From: Clostridia bacterium
GTDB lineage: Bacteria > Bacillota > DTU025
Assembly (NCBI GenBank): GCA_034926675.1
Contig: JAYFQW010000016.1
Span: 1 to 64,000 of the forward strand
Length of the DNA stretch: 64,000 nt
Reading direction: 5' to 3'
The first letter of the stretch is position 1; every line of letters starts with the position of its first letter. A program made the translations under genes and the position numbers. Shown one piece after another: positions 43,966-52,446 of the stretch. The notes under the pieces were generated by a model, which saw only the letters and a program-made list of their open reading frames with translations, was not told where the DNA came from and ran no database searches.

Positions 43966-44874
43966 TCATGGGTTATCTGCTAGGCTGATGAAAACTTCCT
44001 CCAGGTTTGGCTGATAACTACCAAAGAGCTCAATCTGTAAGTTCCGCGAAAGCAGCTCATCTAGGAGACACTCCGGCGTCTTCCCGTTCTTGAGATCAAC
44101 AATGATAGACTGCCTATCCTCGCTCACATCAATGTCAGATATCTGCGACAGTATTGCTCTGGTTTCATCACGCGATTCATGAGCAAGAATCAAGCGCAGC
44201 CTATTCTCAACCCGGAATCTCCCTTTTACCGCTTCAATTTCAGCACTTACCGTGATTCTGCCGTCCTGAATGAAGGTTACGGCATCGCAGAATTCCTCTA
44301 CCAACCCCATCTCGTGACTCGAAATGACCACAATACGGTCCTTCTCGGAAAACTCATGAACTACGTCTTTCAGAGTCTTGGTGTTAATCGGGTCCAGACC
44401 ACTAAAGGGCTCGTCCAGGACCAGAATATCCGGATCACCCAAGACTGCCTGGATAATGTGGATCTTCTGCTGATTCCCCCGAGACATTGTGCCAAGATTC
44501 TGGCGTTCAGAGTTGGCAAGATTCAAACGTCTCAACCATTCACGGACAGTTGCCCTAGCCTCCAGGGGTGTTAAGCCCTTGAGTTCACCAAAATACACTA
44601 ATTGATCAATGACGGTGGTTCTCGGATACATGCCGCGTTCTTCCGGAAGATAGCCGAACCTATGCTCACCTCGCCTGATGGGAATTCCGTCCAGAAGCAC
44701 ATCCCCCGAATCGCATGCAAAGACGCCGATCAGAATACGCATTATCGTTGTCTTTCCTGCTCCGTTCTGCCCGACAAGTCCCATGATCTTACCGCTGTTA
44801 ACTGCAAAGGATACATCATGCAGAATCTGCTTGCCGGCGAAGCTCTTATTCACCCTGGCTAGCTCCAGAATCAT
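43966..44874 (-). CDS. NatA/YhaQ-type ABC exporter ATPase
   Basis: About 302 residues from ATG 44874, behind GGAGGATCTCTATGAG. Walker A GQNGAGKTTIMRIL, Q-loop LPEERGMYPRTTVIDQ, signature MSRGNQQKIHIIQAVL, Walker B ILVLDEPFSGLDPINT, H-loop IVVISSHEMGLVEE. Signature with SRGNQQK and the C-terminal extension of about 85 residues ending LEEVFISLA are typical for NatA/YhaQ. First gene of the long leftward transporter-immunity run ending near 35.2 kb. Confidence 0.92.
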   Translation of the reverse strand: MILELARVNKSFAGKQILHDVSFAVNSGKIMGLVGQNGAGKTTIMRILIGVFACDSGDVLLDGIPIRRGEHRFGYLPEERGMYPRTTVIDQLVYFGELKGLTPLEARATVREWLRRLNLANSERQNLGTMSRGNQQKIHIIQAVLGDPDILVLDEPFSGLDPINTKTLKDVVHEFSEKDRIVVISSHEMGLVEEFCDAVTFIQDGRITVSAEIEAVKGRFRVENRLRLILAHESRDETRAILSQISDIDVSEDRQSIIVDLKNGKTPECLLDELLSRNLQIELFGSYQPNLEEVFISLADNP

Positions 44875-44892
44875 CTCATAGAGATCCTCCAC

Positions 44893-45880
44893 TCAACGAA
44901 ATCCCCGACCGGAATATCGGCCGTCCATGGCCCAATCTCTCCTGTACCTGCTGGTAATCTGTGTTCAGAACCCCTAGGGACTCAGCTTCTGGGTTTCCGG
45001 GATCTGCATTTCAGTTGCGCCGAAAACAGAACATATGCCAAAGTATTTCCGGAATCACCAGACGAATTCAGTTGTCGACTCTTCATATCACGTATCTCTG
45101 GACAGGCATCAAGGATCTACTCCAAGGCGCCGGACCAAGTCTGCAGAACCCATCGGCTCAAGAGGGCGCATCACCTCCCATAAGGCTCCTGAGCATCACA
45201 AGAACGTGGGCACGTGGCGACGCTTACACTGCCCCAAATCCCATTTCGCCGTGTTCTCCATTGTTCTAGCTACCCCATGTCCCGATAACCCCGCCTACCA
45301 TTTTTCGTTCTGACCATACGTCATCTGAGCCAAAGCAAGGAAGGACTCGTTGCCATTTGAAGGCCTCCGCGCGACTCAAAAACACCTCGCATCGCCACAT
45401 GCCACCAAGGATTCTGAACACCGGCTGCGACTGCGGAGATCATTCTTCCAGCGCATAGGATAGCAGGGCGAATAGTTCCTTATGCAGTAGCACTTGCTCA
45501 TCGGTTGGCACAACGCCTGGATCTCCCAACGACATATTGTCCAACACCTCCTTTGGCTTGAAGGATATTTCCGACCCCACTATACCCGGAATGCAAAACT
45601 CCACGGCCCAGGCCTTTACTGGCAAGACCAGCGGCAACAGGAACAGCCCTGGCCCTACGAATCATCGCGCAGCTTGCCTCCTCCCCAAGCGGCAGTTCGC
45701 TTACTCAATTCAACGTAGGATGGCATTCTTCAACCCCTTCTCCATTCCCTCTCTGCTGCAGCGCCACTGCATAGAACAGAAGAAATGCAGCCGAGGCACA
45801 AGGCACAGAATGTCCCCACAGGGTTCGCAGGAGCAGTGCCGAATACTTGAGTGGTACTCTCAGTTATGGAGGTGCTTTTC
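44893..45880. other. Intergenic region with two doubtful small ORFs
   Basis: About 990 bp between divergent genes. No known family is recognisable. Two small minus-strand frames are worth recording: 45440-45535 (31 codons, ATG, AAGGAGG about 11 nt upstream, sequence MSLGDPGVVPTDEQVLLHKE then LFALLSYALEE), and 45730-45927 (65 codons, ATG, containing VGTFCALCLGCISSVLCSG), the latter partly antisense to the peptidase gene start. Neither has an independent line of support, so they are listed as possibilities only. Confidence 0.4.
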
Positions 45881-47476
45881 TTGGCGATGGATATCCGCGA
45901 GTTGATCTCGAACCGTGTCGCGTCCATCAGCAGCCTCACTCGCAAGATCAACGAGGCTAGTTGGCGCGCCGACACCACCGGCGACGCCGACCAGCGCCGC
46001 GCGGCCACGGAAGGCAGAAAGCGTCTGGGCCAACTGCTTTCAGATCCCGATGACTACCAGACGCTGAGGCAGGCTGAGTCTGCCGGGACGCAGGATCCAC
46101 TGCTTGCCCGGGAGATCTCGGTGCTCGCCAGAATGTACGCCCGAAACCAGATGACTGTTGAGGAGATCACCCAGCAGGCCGACCTTGAAAGCGAGATTAC
46201 CGAGATCTTCGTGCACTTCAGGGCCAACCTCGACGGGCAGACGGCATCCGAAAACGACATCAACCAGGTGCTTGCCCAGGAGCGCGATACGTCCAGGCGC
46301 CGCAGGGCCTGGGAGGCCTCTAAGCAGATCGGGCGGCAATCGGGCCCTAAGGTGATTGAACTGGTCGAGGCGCGCAACCGCGCCGCCAGGAGAATGGGAT
46401 ACTCTAACTTCTATTCTATGTCCCTCGCCCTGGATGAACTGGACGAGGCTGACCTGTTCACCCTGGTTGACTCTCTGGCTTCAAAGACCGACGCCCTGTT
46501 TCAGGTAGAAAAGGCCAAGCTAGATAGGTCACTGGCCGAAAGATTCGGCGTTTCAGCACACGAGGTGGGCCCGTGGCACTACTCAGACCCATTCTTCCAG
46601 CGCGCTCCGGTGGATGGCAGTGTGAACCTGGATCCCGTCTTTGAGGGACTAGACTTTCCTGAACTCGCTCGCAGGTTCTACGCAGGCATCGGAATGGACG
46701 TGGACGATATTCTGTCTCGAAGCGATCTGTACGAGCGCCCCGGGAAGTATCAGCATGCGTACTGCAACGACATCGACCGTGAGGGCGACATTCGCACAAT
46801 CTGCAACCTGCGCGACAATCACGAATGGATGGCCACGCTCCTGCACGAATTGGGCCATGGCGTGTACTTCAAGTACATCGATCGCAAGCTGCCCTACCTG
46901 CTGCGCGAGCATGCCCACTCCCTCACAACAGAGGCGGTGGCGATGGTCATGGGGAACCAGGTATTCGACGCACGTTGGCTCACCGAGATCGCAGGTGTTG
47001 ATGAGCGCCATGCCCGAGAGCTGGAGGCTGCCGCAGCGCGGGTATCTGCCCTCGAGTCTCTCATATTCATCCGTTGGTGCGTGGTGATGGTCAGCTTCGA
47101 ACGCGCCCTTTACGAGAACCCGCGCCGTGACCTGAACGTCCTGTGGTGGGAGTTGGTGCGCCGCTACCAGATGGTTCAGCCGCCGGCCGGACGCAACGAG
47201 CCCGATTGGGCCGCAAAGATACACATTGCCCTCTACCCAGCCTACTACCAAAACTACATGCTCGGCGGACTGCTGTCGACACAGCTTCAGTCCACCATCG
47301 CTCGGCGCTTCGGAACCAAGTCGTTCACAAACATGCGCGCAGCTGGCCAATGGCTGATCCAGGCGGTGTTTGAGCCCGGAGCGAAGTGGCCATGGAATGA
47401 GATGATCGAGCGAGCCACAGGCAGCAACCTAAGCGAACAGGCCTTCGTAGAGACTATTTCGGTGCTGGAGGATTGA
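45881..47476 (+). CDS. Gluzincin metallopeptidase, M2/M3-like
   Basis: About 531 residues; TTG 45881 is favoured because GGAGGT sits 7 nt upstream (ATG 45887 is the alternative). Zinc motif HELGHGVYFKYIDRKLP at about residue 322, with the third ligand Glu in SLTTEAVAM 25 residues beyond the second His. The preceding helix (RTICNLRDNHEWMATLL) and the C-terminal helical domain (WWELVRRYQMVQPP; IALYPAYYQNYMLGGLLS) are shared by M3 oligopeptidases and ACE-like M2 enzymes. No signal peptide, so a cytoplasmic oligopeptidase. The exact family (M2 or M3) needs a profile search. Confidence 0.88.
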   Translation: MAMDIRELISNRVASISSLTRKINEASWRADTTGDADQRRAATEGRKRLGQLLSDPDDYQTLRQAESAGTQDPLLAREISVLARMYARNQMTVEEITQQADLESEITEIFVHFRANLDGQTASENDINQVLAQERDTSRRRRAWEASKQIGRQSGPKVIELVEARNRAARRMGYSNFYSMSLALDELDEADLFTLVDSLASKTDALFQVEKAKLDRSLAERFGVSAHEVGPWHYSDPFFQRAPVDGSVNLDPVFEGLDFPELARRFYAGIGMDVDDILSRSDLYERPGKYQHAYCNDIDREGDIRTICNLRDNHEWMATLLHELGHGVYFKYIDRKLPYLLREHAHSLTTEAVAMVMGNQVFDARWLTEIAGVDERHARELEAAAARVSALESLIFIRWCVVMVSFERALYENPRRDLNVLWWELVRRYQMVQPPAGRNEPDWAAKIHIALYPAYYQNYMLGGLLSTQLQSTIARRFGTKSFTNMRAAGQWLIQAVFEPGAKWPWNEMIERATGSNLSEQAFVETISVLED

Positions 47477-47517
47477 GAGCATCCGCTCAAAACTGAAGTC
47501 TCATCTTATGCCCGTAC

Positions 47518-47835
47518 TCAACGAATCCCGAGATGTGCTCTTGCGGAAAAGGGTTCTACCGTAGCGCTGCCGCATTCCGGGCAGTTCACGCGAGTCAGAC
47601 AACCGCACGATCTGCATTGGAGCCGGCCGTCGCGCCGAGAGAGATGCGCTTTCCAAGCGTCGCCCGCAACCTGCAGTGATTCCGGACCAGACGGCGCCAG
47701 CCGTATTCCCGTAGCCTCAAGAAAAGCATCCAGCCCGTGCGCAGCTGTAAACTGGCACGCTAACTCGGCATAGACCACTTCGCAGATAATCAGTGCGCCG
47801 CGGCGCGTGCCTCATCCTGGCGGTCACCGAGTGGC
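47518..47835 (-). pseudogene. 5'-truncated VapC-type PIN toxin with zinc-ribbon insert
   Basis: Minus-strand frames read GDRQDEARAA, then (after a one-base shift) ALIICEVVYAELACQF, DAFLEATGIRLAPSGPESLQ, VAGDAWKAHLSRR, matching the middle of VapC-type PIN proteins. It continues CRSCGCLTRVNCPECGSATV, a CxxC...CxxC zinc ribbon inserted where the PIN domain normally carries a short loop. The final PIN acidic segment (DFLIGAHA) is lost. The N-terminal DTN motif and the antitoxin are missing too. Its 5' end overlaps the end of the sigma-54 activator gene. Confidence 0.6.
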
Positions 47836-49950
47836 CTGTCCCGTCTGGTCGCACGTTGAGAACCTGTGAATCCTTCGGTAAACCGTATTGCGCGAAACTC
47901 CGAGCTCCTGGGCGACACGGCTGATGTTGCCTCCGTATTCCTGCATGAGGGCCAGCAGGCGCTCCTGCTCGCGCCGCTGGAGCATCCGGCGCATACGACG
48001 CCTTTCGTCTTCAAAGTCTGCGAACCGCGCCTCCGGTCCAGCCGCTGGCGCAACCACCGGCCCAGTTGCCGGCGCAACCGCGGGCGCAATCACCTGCCCA
48101 GCTGCTGGCGCAACCACTGGAGCAACCGCCCGCGCCAATTGGTGAGGGCTCAAGATCTCTTCCGGTACGTACTGCAGCCCGATCCTTCCATCTGTCGCAA
48201 TGCTCACCATGCGCTCAACTACATTCTGCAGTTCGCGCACGTTGCCTGGCCAGTCGTAGCCCATCAGGCATTCTATGACGCGCGGATCCACCTCGTTCAC
48301 TTCCGTGCCGAGCCTGCTGCCTGTCTTGGCCAGGAAGTAGTCGAACAGCAACGGTATGTCGTCTGGCCGTTCACGCAGCGGGGGCAACTGTATCTGGATA
48401 ACGTTGAGCCTGTAGTAGAGGTCCTGCCTGAAACTGCCTCTGGCTACCGCCTGCAGCAAGTCTTTGTTGGTGGCGCTGATCACCCGCACGTCTGTCTGGG
48501 TGACAGCGCTGCCGCCAATTCGGATGACGTGCTTGTCCTGCAGGACCCGATGCAAAGCCACCTGTTGCTCAAGGGGCATGTCGCCGATTTCGTCAAGAAA
48601 TAGGGTGCCGCCTGAGGCCAGCTCGAACTTGCCTGGGCGCCCACCGCGCGCGGCGCCCGTGAAAGCTCCTTCTTCATAGCCGAACAGCTCACTTCCAACG
48701 AGTTCGCGGGGGATGGCTCCGCAGTTGACTGGAACGAACGGCCTGTCCACACGGCGACTTCGGTTATGTATCGCCTGAGCGATCATTTCCTTTCCAGTGC
48801 CGCTCTCTCCGCATATCAGTACATTGCTGTCGCTCTGGGCAGCGATGGAAGCGAGTTCTACCGCCCGGCGCAGCTTCTCGTCGCGCCCTAAGATGTCTTC
48901 GAACCTGAAGGTCGCGTACGACCCACTATACCTGCTGATCAGCTTGGTTATCCGCTTGGACGGGTTGAGCGATATGACGCCGCCGCTGATGTTGCCTTCA
49001 TCGTCGCGAATGGGCTTGGCAGCCACTAAGCAATGCACGGGTCCGCCACGGGTCTTCAGCGCCATATCGATATCATCGAAAGCTTTGCCCATTCCCAGCA
49101 TCTGAGTGAAGTAGTGCGGCTTGTTCACCAGTTCATAGATGGGTTTTGTGTATGGCCCATCTGGTTCGGTTGAAGCCATCGGCGCCCCCAGGATTCCTTC
49201 GGCTGCCGGGTTAGCGCGCTGCGTAATGCCACGGTCATCTACAAGTAGTATTCCGTCTGACGTGATCAAGAACATCTTATTGAGGTTGTCGTTGAGCAAC
49301 GTGAGCTGGCGTATCTTGGCATTGATGCGCACCTGCGCCCGGACGGCTTCCGCTGCTGCCACTATCATTCCCAGCGTGTGGGCGTGTGTGCAAGTAGAGG
49401 GGCCCGACATCTGCAACGCCCCGATTATCTGCCCCTGCTCGCCGAGGATCGGCGCCGCAGAGCACGTCCAGGTGTGAAAGCGCTCGCAGTAGTGCTCGTA
49501 ACCTGAAATCTGCAAAGGGGTCATCGATGCCAGGGCGGTGCCGATTCCATTGGTGCCAACGTGGTGTTCGGCCCAGCTCGACCCGGGCACGAGGTTGACG
49601 AGACCAGCGCGCTGCAGGGCGTCTTCATCGCCAAGCACCTCCATTACCCGCCCTTGCTCGTCGGCCAGAATCACGATGAAGCCTGATCCGGCGACGAATC
49701 TGTACAGGCCGGACATGAAGTGGCGCGCCACCTCGATCAAGTCGCTGTGGCTCTCGCGCAGTGCGTCAACACCTGAGTGATCCAGCGACAGGCGGCCCAG
49801 TGCATCCCTGGGATCGACCATGGCCTCCTTCGATCTCCTCCATGAGGCAGCAACCTCAGGACGAAGCGCCGCCTCGTCAACATCCCCTGTCTTCACAAAA
49901 CGCTGCCACGCCTCAGCAATATGTGGTTGGTGTGTGATCTCGGAAGCCAT
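47824..49950 (-). CDS. Sigma-54-dependent activator, AcoR-like
   Basis: About 708 residues from ATG 49950. Domains in order: N-terminal region and GAF-like domain (FIVILADEQGRVMEVLGD; GSSWAEHHVGTNGIGTALAS), PAS domain (GILLVDDRGITQRANPAAEG), AAA+ domain with Walker A GESGTGKEMIAQA, the sigma-54 contact loop GAFTGAARGGRPG, Walker B GGTLFLDEIGDM, and Fis-type helix-turn-helix (NISRVAQELGVSRNTVYRRI). Between AAA+ and HTH lies an unusual Ala/Pro/Val tandem-repeat linker. HVGTNGIG is diagnostic of AcoR-type regulators of alcohol, acetoin or aldehyde metabolism. It is divergent from the aldehyde dehydrogenase gene, which has a matching -24/-12 promoter. Confidence 0.95.
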   Translation of the reverse strand: MASEITHQPHIAEAWQRFVKTGDVDEAALRPEVAASWRRSKEAMVDPRDALGRLSLDHSGVDALRESHSDLIEVARHFMSGLYRFVAGSGFIVILADEQGRVMEVLGDEDALQRAGLVNLVPGSSWAEHHVGTNGIGTALASMTPLQISGYEHYCERFHTWTCSAAPILGEQGQIIGALQMSGPSTCTHAHTLGMIVAAAEAVRAQVRINAKIRQLTLLNDNLNKMFLITSDGILLVDDRGITQRANPAAEGILGAPMASTEPDGPYTKPIYELVNKPHYFTQMLGMGKAFDDIDMALKTRGGPVHCLVAAKPIRDDEGNISGGVISLNPSKRITKLISRYSGSYATFRFEDILGRDEKLRRAVELASIAAQSDSNVLICGESGTGKEMIAQAIHNRSRRVDRPFVPVNCGAIPRELVGSELFGYEEGAFTGAARGGRPGKFELASGGTLFLDEIGDMPLEQQVALHRVLQDKHVIRIGGSAVTQTDVRVISATNKDLLQAVARGSFRQDLYYRLNVIQIQLPPLRERPDDIPLLFDYFLAKTGSRLGTEVNEVDPRVIECLMGYDWPGNVRELQNVVERMVSIATDGRIGLQYVPEEILSPHQLARAVAPVVAPAAGQVIAPAVAPATGPVVAPAAGPEARFADFEDERRRMRRMLQRREQERLLALMQEYGGNISRVAQELGVSRNTVYRRIHRFSTCDQTGQATR

Positions 49951-50152
49951 GCGAAAGCCGCCGTCCTTTCCACATTGAACGTCATGGCCTGCTGCCCCAA
50001 CGATGTGAACTTGACCGCCAGTCACAGTGTAACATAACAGTACCACAAGTGTACCATCGTGCTAACACCAGAGTGGCGCTAACGGTACAGATGAGCAAGC
50101 GGGAATCCCGGCACACCGCGGGCGAAGGAGCTTGGGGCGCAGAGCGTGACGA

Positions 50153-50168
50153 TGGCATGTTATTTGCA
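50153..50168 (+). promoter_or_regulatory. Sigma-54 (-24/-12) promoter of the aldehyde dehydrogenase gene
   Basis: TGGCATGTTATTTGCA matches the sigma-54 consensus TGGCACN5TTGCW with one mismatch and the required 10-nt gap between the GG and GC pairs. It lies about 60 bp before the dehydrogenase start, and the divergent gene encodes a sigma-54 activator. The roughly 100 bp between the two genes (49980-50100) contain short palindrome-like elements such as GTACCACAAGTGTAC that could be activator sites. Confidence 0.85.
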
Positions 50169-50227
50169 TCATTCTCTATTCTGTCAGCCGACTCGAAGGC
50201 TACCAATGCGAAAGGGAGGATCTAACC

Positions 50228-51703
50228 ATGCAGAAGCCTATGGACAGGCACTACAAGCTGTTCATCGACGGGAAGTGGGTAGACGGTAAGGAGGGCAAGA
50301 CGTTTGACACGTATTGCCCAGCGAACGGAGAGCTGCTTGCCACGTGTGCAGACGCGGGCAAGCAGGACGTGGACCTCGCCGTTCAGGCGGCGTGGAAGGC
50401 CTTTGAAAGCTGGAAGAACACAAGTCCCGTGGAGCGGTCTACGATCCTGCTGAAAATCGCCGATCTCATCGATGCAAACGCGGAGAAACTGGCCATGGTG
50501 GAGACCATCGACAACGGCAAGCCGATACGCGAGACGATGTCGGTGGATGTGCCTCTGGCGTCCGACCATTTCCGTTACTTTGCCGGCGTCATCAGGGCCG
50601 AGGAAGGCACAGCGGTGATGATCGACAAGGATCACATGAGCATCATTCTCAGCGAGCCACTCGGAGTCATAGGCCAGATAGTCCCGTGGAACTTCCCATT
50701 CCTCATGGCGGCCTGGAAGATCGCGCCGGCGCTCGCAGCGGGATGCGCCGTGGTGATCAAGCCATCTTCAGCGACCCCGCTCTCAACGCTCGAATTCGCC
50801 AAGTTGCTTCAGGAAGCAGTCCCACCGGGCGTCGTCAACGTGATCACCGGTCACGGTTCCACCACCGGCGAGTACATGCTCAGCCACCAGGGCTTCCGGA
50901 AACTGGCGTTCACCGGCTCCACTGACGTTGGATACAGCATTGCGCGGGCCGCAGCCGACAAACTCATTCCGGCAACCCTCGAGCTTGGCGGCAAGTCGGC
51001 TAACATCTTCTTCGCCGACTGCCCGTGGGAAAGGGCCATTGAAGGCGTGCAGATCGGCATCCTGTTCAACCAGGGGCAGGTGTGCTGCGCAGGCTCCAGG
51101 GTCTTCGTCCATGAAGACATATACGATAAGTTCCTCGCGGAGTGCGTAGCTGCGTTCAATAAGGTGAAGGTGGGCCTGCCGTGGGAGAAGGACACGATCA
51201 TGGGCTCGCAGATCAACGAGACTCAGCTCAAGAAGATACTGTCGTATATCGATGTCGGCAAGAAGGAAGGGGCCCGCGTGGCCTGCGGCGGCGAGAGGCT
51301 CGTCCAGGGCGAACTGGCCAAGGGGGCTTTCATGAAGCCTACCATCCTTGCCGACGTCACGAACAACATGAGAGTCGCGCAGGAAGAGATATTCGGGCCT
51401 GTAGTGTGCTTCATCAAGTTCCACGATGAAGACGAGGTCATCAAGATGGCCAACGATAACGAATACGGACTGGGCGGCGCCGTGTGGACTCGGGACATCA
51501 ACCGTGCGCTTCGCGTTGCCAGAGCCGTCGAGACCGGGCGGATGTGGATCAACGATTACAACAACCTGCCTGCCCACGCCCCGTTCGGCGGGTATAAGAA
51601 GTCCGGCATAGGCAGGGAGACGCACAAGATGATGCTGGCGTACTATACGCAGAAGAAGAACATCTTCATCAGCATGGCCGAGACCAAGTCCGGTATGTAC
51701 TAA
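50228..51703 (+). CDS. NAD(P)-dependent aldehyde dehydrogenase
   Basis: 491 residues. Landmarks are IVPWNFPFLMAAWKIAPALA, the Glu general base in LELGGKSANIFF, the catalytic Cys in FNQGQVCCAGSR, and EEIFGPVVCFIKF. It oxidises an aldehyde to the acid with NAD(P)+; the closest style is the acetaldehyde/phenylacetaldehyde AldA/ExaC group. RBS GGGAGGATCTAACC precedes ATG 50228. Control by the divergent AcoR-like activator at a sigma-54 promoter is strongly implied. Acts in the cytoplasm as a tetramer in relatives. Confidence 0.95.
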   Translation: MQKPMDRHYKLFIDGKWVDGKEGKTFDTYCPANGELLATCADAGKQDVDLAVQAAWKAFESWKNTSPVERSTILLKIADLIDANAEKLAMVETIDNGKPIRETMSVDVPLASDHFRYFAGVIRAEEGTAVMIDKDHMSIILSEPLGVIGQIVPWNFPFLMAAWKIAPALAAGCAVVIKPSSATPLSTLEFAKLLQEAVPPGVVNVITGHGSTTGEYMLSHQGFRKLAFTGSTDVGYSIARAAADKLIPATLELGGKSANIFFADCPWERAIEGVQIGILFNQGQVCCAGSRVFVHEDIYDKFLAECVAAFNKVKVGLPWEKDTIMGSQINETQLKKILSYIDVGKKEGARVACGGERLVQGELAKGAFMKPTILADVTNNMRVAQEEIFGPVVCFIKFHDEDEVIKMANDNEYGLGGAVWTRDINRALRVARAVETGRMWINDYNNLPAHAPFGGYKKSGIGRETHKMMLAYYTQKKNIFISMAETKSGMY

Positions 51704-51714
51704 GCCAGTATGCA

Positions 51715-51817
51715 CTGAGACTGCATGCGCCGAGACTGCGCGTACCGAGACTGCGGCACGATTTCGCGCGCGAGTCCTAACGCAGTCCACACGCGCAGTC
51801 CACACGCGCAGTCTCAG
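51715..51817 (+). repeat. Nested inverted and direct short repeats after the dehydrogenase gene
   Basis: CTGAGACTGC (51715-51724) pairs with GCAGTCTCAG (51808-51817); GACTGCGCGT (51734-51743) can pair with either of two ACGCGCAGTC copies (51791-51800, 51804-51813). The block starts about 10 bp past the dehydrogenase stop and can fold into a long, alternative-register hairpin. There is no U-tract, so if it ends transcription it is not a classical intrinsic terminator. Confidence 0.6.
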
Positions 51818-51918
51818 GGGATGAGCTGGCCCGGTGTGCTTCGAAGCGGATGAAGCCTCCGGGCCGGCTGCTTTCATTGGCGCCTTCCGAGGCCGTCTGC
51901 TCAGGGGATTGTTCTCGG

Positions 51919-52066
51919 TCGCGCCCCGACGGCGCGCGCCTTGGGGGCCGAGCGGAGTTTCCCATTTTTGAGCACGAACCGCCGGAAAATCCTCACGGAT
52001 GAGAATCTCCACCCGCCGCTTCACTCAAAAATGAGAATCTCGGCATCGCCGCCCGCGATCACTCAC
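51919..52066. repeat. 148-bp direct repeat, copy A
   Basis: Runs from TCGCGCCCCGACGGCGCGCG to GCGATCACTCAC and recurs at 52191-52338 with about 11 differences and no length change. Inside is CTCAAAAATGAGAATCTC with partial inverted partners (TTTCCCATTTTTGAGCACG), plus ATCCTCACGGATGAGAAT which can form a short hairpin. No open frame is conserved between copies beyond chance. Nature unknown. Confidence 0.85.
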
Positions 52067-52190
52067 GCGAACAAGCACAAGAGCATGTGAGGTAGGCGGC
52101 ACCGTCGCGCCGCCTTTCCTTTACGCCCAGATACGCGCGTTGTGCCCGCCATGGGCATCCCTGCACTGGTGATCCACTGACGGCATTCAG

Positions 52191-52338
52191 TCGCGCCCCG
52201 ACGGCGCGCGCCTTGGGGTCCAGGCGGAGTTTCCCATTTATGAGCACGAACCGCCGGAAAATCCTCACGGATGAGAATCTCCACCCGCCGTTTCGCTCAA
52301 AAATGAGAATCCCGGCACCACCGCCCGCGACCACTCAC
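52191..52338. repeat. 148-bp direct repeat, copy B
   Basis: Second copy, same orientation, start offset 272 bp from copy A. The hairpin-forming core (AAAATCCTCACGGATGAGAA) is unchanged, while differences cluster at the ends and in the AT-rich arm (TTTTTG to TTTATG). The 124-bp spacer holds another GC hairpin (GGCGGCACCGTCGCGCCGCC) but no gene. Neither copy is near an ORF that uses it. Confidence 0.85.
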
Positions 52339-52446
52339 CCGGGCCGTCTCCCGCGCCATCTCCCGGGCCGTCACGCGGACCGACGTCTGCTCGGGCCTCC
52401 CGTAGGCTCTCTCTCGTAGGCTCTTTCCCGAACGCCGTCTCCCTTT

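Noticed and set aside
50783-52024. 413-codon open frame on the minus strand
   Set aside because: Lies antisense to the well-supported aldehyde dehydrogenase and extends into the 148-bp repeat; its sequence has no family features and reflects the GC-rich codon pattern of the other strand.
51919-52338. CRISPR array interpretation of the repeat block
   Set aside because: Only two long units with a single 124-bp spacer, no cas genes, no 25-40-bp repeat periodicity.
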